The notes below the pieces were generated by a model that had not been told where the DNA came from, did not search any database, and worked only from the letters and a program-made list of their open reading frames with translations. Below are positions 9,125 to 16,832 of a stretch of 64,000 nt of DNA, in pieces. This stretch comes from Caulobacteraceae bacterium (GTDB lineage: Bacteria; Pseudomonadota; Alphaproteobacteria; Caulobacterales; Caulobacteraceae). Position 1 is the first letter of the stretch, and every line of letters starts with the position of its first letter. The position numbers and the translations under genes were made by a program. The stretch spans positions 1 through 64,000 of the forward strand of contig JAIYCQ010000015.1 of assembly GCA_027487945.1 (NCBI GenBank), read 5' to 3'.

Positions 9125-9607
9125 TTGGCAAATCCCGAACTGGGCGCAAAACAGATCTGCCCCACCTGTTCGTCCAAATTCTATGACCTTGGCCGCCGCC
9201 CGGCCGTCTGCCCCAAGTGCGGCGAAACCTTCGACCCGGAAGAAGCGCTGCGTAACCGCCGCGTTCGCGCCCGGTCGTCGACGCCGGACTACGAGGACGA
9301 GCCCGAGAAGGAGGTCAAGACGCCCGACCCCGACGCCGACGGCTTCGAGGAAGAGCCCGATCAGACGCCGGAAATCGACGACGAGGCCGCGGTCGAGCCG
9401 ATCGAGACCGACGACGATGACGGCGACGTCGAAGGCGTGACCCCGGCGCCGGCCGCCGACGACCTCGGTGTCGACTTCGCCGTGGACGAGGATCTCGCCG
9501 ACGACGCCGACGAGGATGTGCCCTTCCTCGAGGACGAGGACGAGGACGACTTCCCCGAGGACGAAATCGACGGCCTGCCCGGCGAAGACGACGCCGACGA
9601 CCGCTAG
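9125..9607 (+). CDS. TIGR02300 family zinc-ribbon protein with acidic tail
   Basis: Function unknown. Residues 10-45 form a zinc ribbon, with [20 protein letters not shown] and then CPKCG: two CxxC knuckles around an FYDL(N/G)RRPA core that defines this alphaproteobacterial family. The remaining two thirds are almost entirely Asp/Glu-rich ([15 protein letters not shown] near the end). I chose the TTG at 9125 ([10 protein letters not shown]), which fits the family start and has AGAGGAT about 10 bases upstream; the open frame begins earlier at 9050. It is divergent from aroA and precedes tRNA-Ala. About 160 aa. Confidence 0.88.
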   Translation: MANPELGAKQICPTCSSKFYDLGRRPAVCPKCGETFDPEEALRNRRVRARSSTPDYEDEPEKEVKTPDPDADGFEEEPDQTPEIDDEAAVEPIETDDDDGDVEGVTPAPAADDLGVDFAVDEDLADDADEDVPFLEDEDEDDFPEDEIDGLPGEDDADDR

Positions 9608-9621
9608 AACAGGCTCCGGAG

Positions 9622-9652
9622 AGGCCCCGCAAAAAATACCGGCGCGGGGCCT
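9622..9652 (+). terminator. Hairpin after the TIGR02300 gene
   Basis: AGGCCCCGC (9622-9630), a 13-base A-rich loop, then GCGGGGCCT (9644-9652). There is no clear T run after it, so it may be a weak or Rho-assisted terminator. Confidence 0.5.
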
Positions 9653-9726
9653 TGATCGGCGAGGGATCACGGCATAGAAGTCGCGCCCTCGCCCCGGGCA
9701 ACCGGTCGCGACAACCCGGACTTTTC

Positions 9727-9802
9727 GGGGCTATAGCTCAGCTGGTAGAGCGCTTGAATGGCATTCAAGAGGTCAGCGGTTCGACTCCGCTTAGCTCCAC
9801 CA
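9727..9802 (+). tRNA. tRNA-Ala (anticodon GGC)
   Basis: A 76-base cloverleaf: acceptor GGGGCTA pairs with TAGCTCC (one G-U), the D arm contains AGCTGGTA, the anticodon stem CTTGA/TCAAG encloses ATGGCAT (anticodon GGC), and the T arm is AGCGG-TTCGACT-CCGCT. The CCA end is encoded. It decodes GCC/GCU alanine codons. Confidence 0.97.
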
Positions 9803-9804
9803 AC

Positions 9805-9834
9805 AAAGGCCGCCCGGTAAACCGGGCGGCCTTT
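9805..9834. terminator. Bidirectional terminator after tRNA-Ala
   Basis: A perfect 13-bp stem AAAGGCCGCCCGG, loop TAAA, CCGGGCGGCCTTT. It begins two bases after the tRNA CCA end. The A run on one side and T run on the other would also serve the converging gene that ends at 9862. Confidence 0.88.
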
Positions 9835-9861
9835 GCCATTTCAGGGTCCTGACGAAAGACG

Positions 9862-10197
9862 TCAGGCGCGAGCCGTCCGCCCCCGGACCAGCCGCGCTCC
9901 CGCCAGCAGCACAACCAGGTTGGCCAGCAGCGCGCCCAGGGTGATCGCCAGGTTGGCGACCGGCTGATCGCCGACCGCGCCGGCGGCGAGGCTCCACGGC
10001 AGGCCCAGCATCTGGGCCGGCGCGGCGGCGGCCGGATCGACGGCAAGGCCGGCAAGGCCGAACATGCCGGCGACGGCCACCGCGCCGGTGATGGCGGCCA
10101 TCAGGCCGTAGATGGCGCCGGCGACAGCCAGCGTGCGGGACAGTCGGTCACGTGTTCCGCCTTCAGGGGACTCGAACTCATTGAGGGCCAGGGCCAT
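9862..10197 (-). CDS. Small integral membrane protein, unknown
   Basis: I do not recognise a family. 111 aa, starting MALALNEFESPEGGTRDRL, with an acidic/charged N-terminus and then about three hydrophobic stretches (residues 22-50, 64-80 and 84-102; for example LAITLGALLANLVVLLAG) and a basic tail ARLVRGRTARA. It looks like an inner-membrane protein with the tail in the cytoplasm. It converges on the tRNA-Ala terminator and is divergent from the Hsp20 gene. A real gene judging from hydrophobic periodicity and codon bias. Confidence 0.6.
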   Translation of the reverse strand: MALALNEFESPEGGTRDRLSRTLAVAGAIYGLMAAITGAVAVAGMFGLAGLAVDPAAAAPAQMLGLPWSLAAGAVGDQPVANLAITLGALLANLVVLLAGARLVRGRTARA

Positions 10198-10543
10198 GGT
10201 GCGTTTCCTTCGACTTTGGGTCCGGCCCTCGTCTCGAGGCGGGGGCTCGGGTCTCGCCCCGACAGGCGCGGCGAGGGCCGACGTTGCGGCCGATTGGCAG
10301 AAAGATCCATTCGCCCGCTAACCGGAGGAATTTCCTTCCTGAATGCCGTAGGGTTAACGCCGATTGGGGAAAAATTCAACCCTTCGGTGAGGGTTGCCGG
10401 CGGCGGCGCGCCACGGTCGCGCGTCGCGGGGCTCTTGCGGCGGCGACGGCCAATCTCCACCTTGGATACAGGCCGCACGGCGGGCGCCTTTCGGGGGCCG
10501 GCCGGTGCGGCGAGTCGCTTGAACGAGGACTCCGACGGTTACG
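10198..10543. other. Divergent intergenic region (346 bp) without a gene
   Basis: Lies between the small membrane protein gene and the Hsp20 gene, so it must hold promoters for both. I see no coding frame with a start and ribosome binding site, no sigma-32 type -35/-10 pair at a usable distance, and no complete CIRCE element. A GTTAAC (10353-10358) and the A-rich stretch GGGGAAAAATTC just after it are the only AT-rich parts. Confidence 0.5.
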
Positions 10544-10969
10544 ATGACGACACGACCCCTGCTCTTCGACAGCCCCTTCCTGCTGGGCTTTGATCATACG
10601 CGGGCCCTGATCGAGCGCGCGGCCAAGGCCGCCGGCGAGAGCTATCCCCCCTACAATGTCGAGGCGCACGAAGACGGTGGCGTCCGCATCACCCTGGCCG
10701 TGGCGGGGTTCGCGCCTGACCAGCTCGAAATCACGGTCGAGGGCAACCAGCTCACCGTCACCGGTCGTCGGGGCGAGACCGCCGAAGCCGGCGAGCGCGC
10801 CTTCCTGCACCGGGGGATCGCGGCCCGGGGCTTTGTTCGCGCCTTCGTGCTGGCCGACGGGATGGTGGTGGAGGCGGCCCTGCTCGAGCACGGCCTGCTA
10901 CACATCGATCTGGCGCGCCCGCAGCCCGAGCGACTTGTCCAGCGGATCCCGATCCGCACGGCGGACTAG
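10544..10969 (+). CDS. Hsp20/alpha-crystallin family small heat shock protein
   Basis: ATP-independent holdase that binds unfolding proteins. 141 aa. The alpha-crystallin domain spans roughly residues 40-130, beginning YNVEAHEDGGVRITLAVAGF, with the conserved LTVTGRR strand and the LLHIDLARP strand near the end in place of the usual GVL motif, then a short tail. The N-terminus, PLLFDSPFLLGFDHTRALIE, is the IbpA-like type. It is followed 80 bases later by a DUF1150 gene, its usual alphaproteobacterial partner. Confidence 0.92.
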   Translation: MTTRPLLFDSPFLLGFDHTRALIERAAKAAGESYPPYNVEAHEDGGVRITLAVAGFAPDQLEITVEGNQLTVTGRRGETAEAGERAFLHRGIAARGFVRAFVLADGMVVEAALLEHGLLHIDLARPQPERLVQRIPIRTAD

Positions 10970-11049
10970 AAACCGCACTGCCCGAAAGATCGCGCGCCGG
11001 CTGAACCGTCGGCATGCGACCGCGTTGAGTTGATGAAGGAGGTGGTCTT

Positions 11050-11310
11050 ATGACGCCCCAATTCCTGATGACCAAAGAAGCTTTCGCCGCCCTCGGCGCC
11101 CCGGACCTGGTGTATGTGCGCCCGGTGAGCGCCGCCCAGGTCCTGGCCGAGGCGCCCAAGGGGCGCCTTGACGGCTTCACGCTCGAACCCGGCCAGACCC
11201 TCTATGCGGTGCACCGCGCCGACGGCGAACGTCTCGCCGTGATGACCGACCGCGACTCTGCCGTCGCCGCGGCCCTGGCTCACGAACTGGCCCCGGTTTC
11301 GGTCCACTAG
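11050..11310 (+). CDS. DUF1150 family protein
   Basis: Unknown function. 86 aa: MTPQFLMTKEAFAALGAPDL, then YVRPVSAAQVLAEAPKG, then a compact domain with LYAVHRADGERLAVMTDR and a helix AVAAALAHELAPVSVH. DUF1150 proteins are small cytoplasmic proteins commonly found next to Hsp20 genes in alphaproteobacteria. Strong ribosome binding site AAGGAGGT (11036-11043) six bases before the ATG, suggesting high translation. Probably cotranscribed with hsp20. Confidence 0.88.
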   Translation: MTPQFLMTKEAFAALGAPDLVYVRPVSAAQVLAEAPKGRLDGFTLEPGQTLYAVHRADGERLAVMTDRDSAVAAALAHELAPVSVH

Positions 11311-11334
11311 GGCTGGATTTCAGCCCGTTCGGGC

Positions 11335-11357
11335 GGCGGCGCTGTCCCGGCGCCGCC
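11335..11357. terminator. GC-rich hairpin between converging genes
   Basis: GGCGGCGC (11335-11342), a 7-base loop, then GCGCCGCC (11350-11357). There is no T run. It sits between the DUF1150 stop and the ptsN stop, so it could help stop transcription from either side. Confidence 0.4.
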
Positions 11358-11363
11358 TGCCGC

Positions 11364-11400
11364 GCTCCGCGACGGCTTCAGGGCTCCGCGACGGCTTCAG
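11364..11400. repeat. Tandem 18-bp direct repeat at the ptsN stop
   Basis: GCTCCGCGACGGCTTCAG occurs at 11364-11381 and again at 11383-11400. The second copy contains the ptsN stop codon (complement of TCA at 11397-11399), so the stop and first 3' bases were duplicated. Confidence 0.85.
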
Positions 11401-11861
11401 GCCGCCGACGGCTGGGCCTCGCGGCTCAGCAGCGACAGGATCGCATCCGGCGTGCGGGCCTGACGCAGCTGCTGGCGAAGCTCGCCCTGCCGCAGCAGAC
11501 GCGAGACGCGCGCCAGGGCCCGCAGGTGCTCGATATTGGCGTCCGTCGGGGCGAACAGCGCCAGGACCAGGTCGACCGGCTGGTCGTCCACGGCCTCGAA
11601 GCTGGTCGGCTGTTCCAGACGCAGGAAAACCGCGCGCATGCGATCAAGTCCGGCGAGACGGGCATGGGGCAGGGCGACGCCGTGGCCGACGCCGGTGGAA
11701 CCGGCCGCCTCGCGCTCCAGCAAGGCGTCCAGCACCACCTCGGCGTCGAGACCGTAGTTGCGGGCGGCGATATCGGCGATCACCGACAGGACCTGACGCT
11801 TGCTGCCGCCTCCGGCTCGCGGTGCGATCGCCCGCGGCTCCAGAAGGTCTCCGATATTCAT
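11397..11861 (-). CDS. ptsN: PTS IIA-like nitrogen regulatory protein
   Basis: EIIA-Ntr of the nitrogen PTS phosphorelay (PtsP-NPr-PtsN). It regulates nitrogen/potassium metabolism rather than sugar uptake. About 154 aa from the ATG at 11861 (MNIGDLLEP). The phosphorylated histidine is H66 in GVGHGVALPHARL. It lies downstream of rpoN and hpf, the classical arrangement. An ATG six codons earlier (MRASGV) is possible but less typical. Confidence 0.94.
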   Translation of the reverse strand: MNIGDLLEPRAIAPRAGGGSKRQVLSVIADIAARNYGLDAEVVLDALLEREAAGSTGVGHGVALPHARLAGLDRMRAVFLRLEQPTSFEAVDDQPVDLVLALFAPTDANIEHLRALARVSRLLRQGELRQQLRQARTPDAILSLLSREAQPSAA

Positions 11862-11915
11862 CACGCCTGACGCTCGCAATCTTCGGGTCGGCTCACGGGA
11901 AGCGAGCGTCGCCGT

Positions 11916-12536
11916 TCAGGCGTTTGCCCGCTTTCCATTGCCGTTGTGTGACTTGGTCCGCTCTGGATCGATCCAGCCGATGTTTCCATCCGGCCGGCGA
12001 TACACCACGGACAAACCGCCGTGGGCCGCGTTCCTGAACACGATTGTGCGGGATTCGGTCAAGTCCAACTCCATGACCGCCATCGAAACGGTCATCGTCT
12101 TGAGGACCTCCTCGGTCTCGGCGATCACCATGGCCGCCGGCGGGGCGTGGTCTTCCGACTGCCAGTCGTCGACATCGTCTTCGGCCGGCGACTTCAGCAC
12201 GAAGGCCGCCGCCGTCTCCGCCTGCCGGGCCGTGGCCTGGGCGGTGTGGCTTCGCAACCGGTTCTTGTAGCGGCGCACGCGGGTGGCGATCTTGCCCAGG
12301 GCGGCGTCGAAGGCCGCGTGGGCGTCGCCGCCCAGCCCGTGACTTCGCAGATGCTGGCCGGACGCCAGGGTGACGGCGCAGTCCACCCGGAACTCGTAGC
12401 CATCCTTGGTCACCACGACATCCGCGGCGCCGCCGCGGTCGAAATACTTGCCGATGGTGGTGTTCAGTTCGTCCGAAACCCGCTCTCGCAGGGCTTCGCC
12501 GACGTCGACATGTTTGCCGGAGACGTGGACTTGCAT
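11916..12536 (-). CDS. hpf: Ribosome hibernation promoting factor, long form
   Basis: Dimerises 70S ribosomes into inactive 100S particles in stationary phase. About 206 aa. The N-terminal domain (residues 1-100) reads MQVHVSGKHVDVGEALRERV and RVRRYKNRL; the C-terminal dimerisation domain (about 145-200) has LTESRTIVFRNA and LSVVYRRPDGNIGWIDP. The two domains identify the long HPF. I chose the ATG at 12536 because the upstream 12 residues are not family-like. Between exoD and ptsN. Confidence 0.94.
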   Translation of the reverse strand: MQVHVSGKHVDVGEALRERVSDELNTTIGKYFDRGGAADVVVTKDGYEFRVDCAVTLASGQHLRSHGLGGDAHAAFDAALGKIATRVRRYKNRLRSHTAQATARQAETAAAFVLKSPAEDDVDDWQSEDHAPPAAMVIAETEEVLKTMTVSMAVMELDLTESRTIVFRNAAHGGLSVVYRRPDGNIGWIDPERTKSHNGNGKRANA

Positions 12537-12612
12537 ACCGACAAGAACGCGCCTGACGGCAAAGGGTGTCAAGCGTTCGAGCGGGTGCTCGCCGTTTCGT
12601 GAGCGACGCCCG

Positions 12613-13233
12613 TCAGGTGATCGCCAGCCACCTGAGCAGCTCGCGCAGGGCGAAGAGGGCGGCGCCGCCGCCGATGACCAGCAACGCGCCGCTCAGGGCC
12701 GTGATCCCGTAGCCGATCAGGGCCAGGACGCCGTCGCGCTGGACCATCGCCAGGCCGAAGGCGCCGATGGCGGCGGCCGGGGCCATATTGCCCAGCGGGA
12801 TGGGCAGCAGCAGCACCAGCGACAGCAGGAAACAGGTCAGGCCGATCATGCGGTCTCCGACGGGGCCGAACAGCCAGGGCAGCCGCGGTCGCGACACCCG
12901 CTCGATCCGCTGCAGTGTCGGGGCGAGCTTGCGGACCCCCGCCGCCAGGTCCTGCCGCCGCATTGCGCGGGCGTCGATGAAGCGCGGCAGCCACGGCCCC
13001 TGGACACCCCAGGCCACCTGCGGCGTCAGGAGTACGAGCGGCAGGGCCAGGAAGGTCGAGGACCCCGGGGGCAGGGGCAGCCAGTTCGGAGCCGAGAAGA
13101 AGAACAGCAGCGCCCCGAACGCCCGGCGCCCGAAGCGATGCACGATCTCGCCGACCGTGACCGTGGGATCAGGGTCGTCACAGATCTCGAGCAGGATCGC
13201 CGACAGCGGTCGCCGGCGCTCGGGCGTTTCCAT
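12613..13233 (-). CDS. ExoD family membrane protein (exopolysaccharide synthesis)
   Basis: Named after Rhizobium ExoD, which affects exopolysaccharide production and alkaline tolerance; the biochemical role is unknown. 206 aa: the N-terminal cytoplasmic part SAILLEICDDPDPTVTVGEI, then the family signature GALLFFFSAPNWLPLPPGSS, then further membrane helices (LTCFLLSLVLLLPIPLGNMA, LIGYGITALSGALLVIGGGA). It lies between rpoN (43-base gap) and hpf on the same strand and is therefore probably in the same transcript. Confidence 0.88.
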   Translation of the reverse strand: METPERRRPLSAILLEICDDPDPTVTVGEIVHRFGRRAFGALLFFFSAPNWLPLPPGSSTFLALPLVLLTPQVAWGVQGPWLPRFIDARAMRRQDLAAGVRKLAPTLQRIERVSRPRLPWLFGPVGDRMIGLTCFLLSLVLLLPIPLGNMAPAAAIGAFGLAMVQRDGVLALIGYGITALSGALLVIGGGAALFALRELLRWLAIT

Positions 13234-13276
13234 GGCGGGCTCCGGACCGGAGGGTCCTGACGCTCGAGGTGGGATA

Positions 13277-14779
13277 TCAGACCGCCGCCCGCAACATGCG
13301 GCGACGTTCGACCGAGGACGGGATGCGCATCGCCTCGCGGTACTTGGCCACCGTGCGGCGCGCGATGTCGACCCCGGCTTCCTTGAGGATGTCGACGATG
13401 GCGTCGTCGGAATGCACGTCGGTGTCGGCGTTCTCGGCGTCGATCAGCTGGCGGATCTTGTGGCGCACGCTCTCGGCCGAGTGGGCTTCGCCGCCCGAGG
13501 AAGAGGCGATCGAGGAGGTGAAGAAGAACTTCAGCTCGAACATCCCGCGCGGGGTGGCGATGTACTTGTTCGAGGTCACCCGGCTCACGGTGCTCTCGTG
13601 CATGCCGATGGCGTCGGCGACGGTCTTCAGGTTCAGCGGGCGGAGGTGCTCGACGCCGTAGGCCAGGAAGCCGTCCTGCTGGCGGACGATCTCGCTGGAC
13701 ACCTTCAGGATGGTGCGCGCCCGCTGGTCCAGGCTCTTCACCAGCCAGTTGGCGCTGGCCAGGCAGTCGGAGACGAAGGTCTTGTCCGCCTCGCTGCGCG
13801 CGCCGCCGGAGATGCGGGCGTGGTAGCGCTTGTCGACCAGCACCCGCGGCAGGGTGTCGGTGTTCAGCTCGACCAGCCACATGCCCCCGGCGCCCTCGCG
13901 CACGAAGACGTCGGGCGTCACCGGCTGGGACGGCTCGCCGCCGAAGGCCGCGCCCGGGCGGGGCGTCAGGGCCTTCAGCTCGGCGATCATCTCGCGGATG
14001 TCGTCGTCGTCGACGCCGCAGGCCTTGCGCAACGCGCCCAGGTCCCGGCGGGCGAGCAGCTCCAGATTGTCGAGCAGCGCCTCCATGGCCGGATCCAGCC
14101 GGTTGCGCTCCTTCAGCTGCAGCGCCAGGCACTCGCGAACGTCCCGGGCGAAGACTCCGGTCGGTTCGAAGCCCTGCAGCGCGGCCAGAACCTTCTGGGT
14201 CAGCGCCTCCTCGCAGCCGAGCCGCAGCGAGATCTCCTCGAGGTCGGCGCGCAGGTAGCCGCCGTCGTCCACCGCGTCGATCAGCACCGCCGCGACCACC
14301 CGCTCGGCCTCCGTCAGCCGGGCCACCGCCAGCTGGTCGTGCAGGTGCTCGCCCAGGGTCCTGGCCCGGGTGAGCCGCCCCTCCATGTCGTCGTCGCCCT
14401 CGAAGGAGCCGCCGCTGCCGGCCCGCGACCAGTCGACCTGACCGCCGGCCTGGCCCGCGCCGTCGCCGCCGCTGTCGCCGTCGCCGCTGTCGCGTTCACC
14501 GGGGGACAGGTCGGTCGGGCCGGCGTCCATATCGGCGTGGGCGGCGCCGTCGGGCACGGCGTCCACGGAATAGTCGGCGGTCTCGGCCTTGACCGGTTCG
14601 GCCTCGGGCTCGGAATCGCGGTCGTCACGCTGCAGCAGCGGATTGCGCTCGAGCTCCTGCTCGACATAGGCCTCAAGCTCGAGGTTGGTCAGTTGCAGCA
14701 GCTTGATCGCCTGCTGCAGCTGCGGCGTGATCACAAGGCTCTGGCCTTGTCTCAGCTCCAGTCTTGGACCGAGCGCCAC
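13277..14779 (-). CDS. rpoN: RNA polymerase sigma-54 factor
   Basis: Directs RNA polymerase to -24/-12 promoters and requires activator ATPases; in Caulobacter relatives it controls flagellar and stalk genes. 500 aa. Region I is the Gln/Leu-rich start LRQGQSLVITPQLQQAIKLL; region II is acidic (residues 55-115); the C-terminal RpoN box is ARRTVAKYRE near residue 475. It starts at GTG with GGGGGA upstream. Placed between the lpt genes and hpf/ptsN. Confidence 0.96.
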   Translation of the reverse strand: MALGPRLELRQGQSLVITPQLQQAIKLLQLTNLELEAYVEQELERNPLLQRDDRDSEPEAEPVKAETADYSVDAVPDGAAHADMDAGPTDLSPGERDSGDGDSGGDGAGQAGGQVDWSRAGSGGSFEGDDDMEGRLTRARTLGEHLHDQLAVARLTEAERVVAAVLIDAVDDGGYLRADLEEISLRLGCEEALTQKVLAALQGFEPTGVFARDVRECLALQLKERNRLDPAMEALLDNLELLARRDLGALRKACGVDDDDIREMIAELKALTPRPGAAFGGEPSQPVTPDVFVREGAGGMWLVELNTDTLPRVLVDKRYHARISGGARSEADKTFVSDCLASANWLVKSLDQRARTILKVSSEIVRQQDGFLAYGVEHLRPLNLKTVADAIGMHESTVSRVTSNKYIATPRGMFELKFFFTSSIASSSGGEAHSAESVRHKIRQLIDAENADTDVHSDDAIVDILKEAGVDIARRTVAKYREAMRIPSSVERRRMLRAAV

Positions 14780-14906
14780 GCGCTTCCCCCAGTCGTTGAA
14801 ATCGAACAGGGGGTCAGGATCGAACGCCGAGGGTTAACGCCGCCCTTAAGCGGCATGCAAATTGCAGAGCGAGACGCCCCCGGGCGATGCGCGCGCGGCC
14901 GGAGTG

Positions 14907-15650
14907 CTAGAACCGGTCGCCCAGATAGACGCGGCGGACGTCGGGGTTGTCGACGATCTCCTGCGGCGCGCCCTCGAACAGCACCTCGCCCGCATGGATG
15001 ATCGAGGCGCGGTCGATGATGTCGAGCGTCTCGCGCACATTGTGGTCGGTGATCAGGATGCCGATGCCCCGACCCTTCAGGTAGCCGATGACCTCGCGGA
15101 TGTCGGCGATGGCCAGGGGGTCGATGCCGGCGAAGGGTTCGTCCAGCAGCATGAAGCTGGGCTCGCTGGCCAGGGCGCGGGCGATTTCAACCCGCCGCCG
15201 TTCGCCGCCCGACAGCGACACCGCCGGGGAAGCCTTCAGGTGGCCGATATGCAGTTCCTCGAGCAGGGCGCTGGTCGTGGCCCGAGCCTTGTCCGGATCG
15301 TTCTCGCGCATCTCGACCACGGCGAGAACATTCTCCTCGACCGTCATGCCGCGGAAGATCGACGCTTCCTGCGGCAGATAGCCGACGCCCATGCGGGCGC
15401 GCTGGTACATGGGCAGGGCGGTGATGTCGCGGCCGTCCAGCAGGATCGAACCCTGGTCGACGGGGATCAGGCCGGTGATCATGTAGAAGCAGGTGGTCTT
15501 GCCCGCGCCGTTGGGGCCCAGCAGCCCGCAGACCTCGCCCCGGGCCAGGGTCAGGCTGACGCCGCGCACGACCTGACGCTCGCCGAAGGTCTTGGTCAGA
15601 CCCGCGACGACCAGTCCCGTGTCGGAAGGCTGGTCCGGCGTGGCGGCCAC
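14907..15650 (-). CDS. lptB: LPS export ABC transporter ATP-binding protein LptB
   Basis: Cytoplasmic ATPase that powers LptFG extraction of lipopolysaccharide and its passage along the LptC-A-D bridge. Walker A GLLGPNGAGKTTCF, signature LSGGERRRVEIARAL, Walker B FMLLDEPFAGID and the switch His in LITDHNVRET. I chose the GTG at 15650, one base after the lptA stop, giving about 247 aa. The longer frame from 15695 would add 15 residues that overlap lptA. Confidence 0.95.
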   Translation of the reverse strand: MAATPDQPSDTGLVVAGLTKTFGERQVVRGVSLTLARGEVCGLLGPNGAGKTTCFYMITGLIPVDQGSILLDGRDITALPMYQRARMGVGYLPQEASIFRGMTVEENVLAVVEMRENDPDKARATTSALLEELHIGHLKASPAVSLSGGERRRVEIARALASEPSFMLLDEPFAGIDPLAIADIREVIGYLKGRGIGILITDHNVRETLDIIDRASIIHAGEVLFEGAPQEIVDNPDVRRVYLGDRF

Positions 15651-15651
15651 G

Positions 15652-16194
15652 TCAGCGCGACGCCGCTTCGTTGGGATAGAAGACGCCCCGCACACGGCCC
15701 GCCTTGTTCCGGCCGGTGGCGGACGAGGTCATGCTGGCCTGGCCGGTGCGGGTGTTGATGACCATGCGGTCGCCGCGCACCACGCTCTTGCCCTGGATGA
15801 CGATGACGCCGCCGGTCAGGGTGATGGTCTCGCTGGTGAACTGGTACAGGGCCTGGTCGGCGCGCACGGTGCGCTCGGGCGTCACGAAATAGACCTGGCC
15901 CCGGGCCTCCATCCGTTCGCTCGCGCCGCAGCCGTCGCCCTTCTTCGCCGAGTAGAGGCTGACCTGGTCTGCGCGCAGCCGGGTGCGGCCCTGCAGGGCC
16001 TCCACCGCGCCCGTCCAGCTCGACAGGCACTGGCTCTGGATGGTTTCGGAGGCGTCGGCCGTGATGTCGATCGGCGCGCGCGGGTCCAGCTGCGCCGCCG
16101 CGCCGCCGGCGAACAGAAGCGTGGCGGCGGCGACCGCGCCCGCCAATCCGAGTTTTCCGCTGACGCCGGGTCGGCGCGACTTCGACATGACCAT
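15652..16194 (-). CDS. lptA: Lipopolysaccharide transport periplasmic protein LptA
   Basis: Periplasmic bridge protein for LPS. 180 aa with a signal peptide (LGLAGAVAAATLLFAGGAAA, cleaved near residue 35). The OstA fold follows: PIDITADASETIQSQ, ALQGRTRLRADQVSLYS, VRADQALYQFTSETITLTGG. Two ATGs, 16194 and 16188, are possible; the second has AGG at a better distance. It lies between lptC and lptB. Confidence 0.92.
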   Translation of the reverse strand: MVMSKSRRPGVSGKLGLAGAVAAATLLFAGGAAAQLDPRAPIDITADASETIQSQCLSSWTGAVEALQGRTRLRADQVSLYSAKKGDGCGASERMEARGQVYFVTPERTVRADQALYQFTSETITLTGGVIVIQGKSVVRGDRMVINTRTGQASMTSSATGRNKAGRVRGVFYPNEAASR

Positions 16195-16202
16195 GCCTGT
16201 TC

Positions 16203-16826
16203 TTATTCCGGATTCACGCGCGTGCGAACCCTGCCTCGAAACTCGATGCGGTCGCCCTTGTCCTTGACGCTGTAGCTGTCGGCGGAAACCTGTCCCACGG
16301 GACCGTCGCTCTCGATGCCCTTCTGGCCGACCGCCAGCCCGGTCCGGGTGTCGATGACGGTGTCGTTGGTGGCCACGCGGTTGCCGGCCCCGTCGTCGAT
16401 CCGCACATCTCCGGTCAGCCTGAGCAGACGGGTCTTTTCGTCATAGGTCCCCTGACGGGCCATGATCCGCCGCGGCGTCGGCGTCTCGGCGCCGACCACC
16501 ATGATCGGTTCGATCAGGGACACGCTGTTGGCCTCGCGCTCATCGCGCACCGCCTGGCGGGCGCCGATCAGGAAGCTGCGGCCGTCCTCGGTGCGGCCCT
16601 GGAAGCGGGCCCCGACCATGCGGATGATCGGGTCTTCGATCCGCAGGGCCTTGGGCGCGCGCAGCGTGCTGGCCGCCACCCAGCCGATCAACCCCAGCAC
16701 CATCAGCGCCATAACCGCCGGCAGGGCCAGCCGCAGCCGCGCGATCAGCCGCTCACGGGTCCGCCAGCGGGCGAAGGCCGCCTCGCGGTGGTCGATGCTG
16801 GGCGCGGGGGGGGCGGCGTCGGTCAC
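16203..16826 (-). CDS. lptC: LPS export ABC transporter periplasmic protein LptC
   Basis: Bitopic inner-membrane protein that passes LPS from LptBFG to LptA. 207 aa, GTG start. One membrane helix near residues 30-52 (LRLALPAVMALMVLGLIGWV) is followed by a beta-jellyroll typical of LptC (IRMVGARFQGRTEDGRSFLI, LTGDVRIDDGAGNRVATNDT). It lies 8 bases before lptA and 6 bases after the RNase D gene, so these form one transcript. Confidence 0.9.
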   Translation of the reverse strand: MTDAAPPAPSIDHREAAFARWRTRERLIARLRLALPAVMALMVLGLIGWVAASTLRAPKALRIEDPIIRMVGARFQGRTEDGRSFLIGARQAVRDEREANSVSLIEPIMVVGAETPTPRRIMARQGTYDEKTRLLRLTGDVRIDDGAGNRVATNDTVIDTRTGLAVGQKGIESDGPVGQVSADSYSVKDKGDRIEFRGRVRTRVNPE

Positions 16827-16832
16827 AGGGCG

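Noticed and set aside
10518..10523. CTTGAA as a sigma-32 -35 element for hsp20
   Set aside because: It is only 20 bases before the ATG, so transcription would start inside the gene, and no matching -10 follows.
14834..14849. TTAA-N8-TTAA near rpoN as a CtrA site
   Set aside because: The spacer is 8 bases instead of 7, and it lies after the rpoN start on the wrong side of any evident promoter element.
12767..15001. Long plus-strand frame over exoD, rpoN and part of lptB
   Set aside because: Antisense to confirmed genes and composed of repetitive Gln/Arg/Gly-rich sequence.
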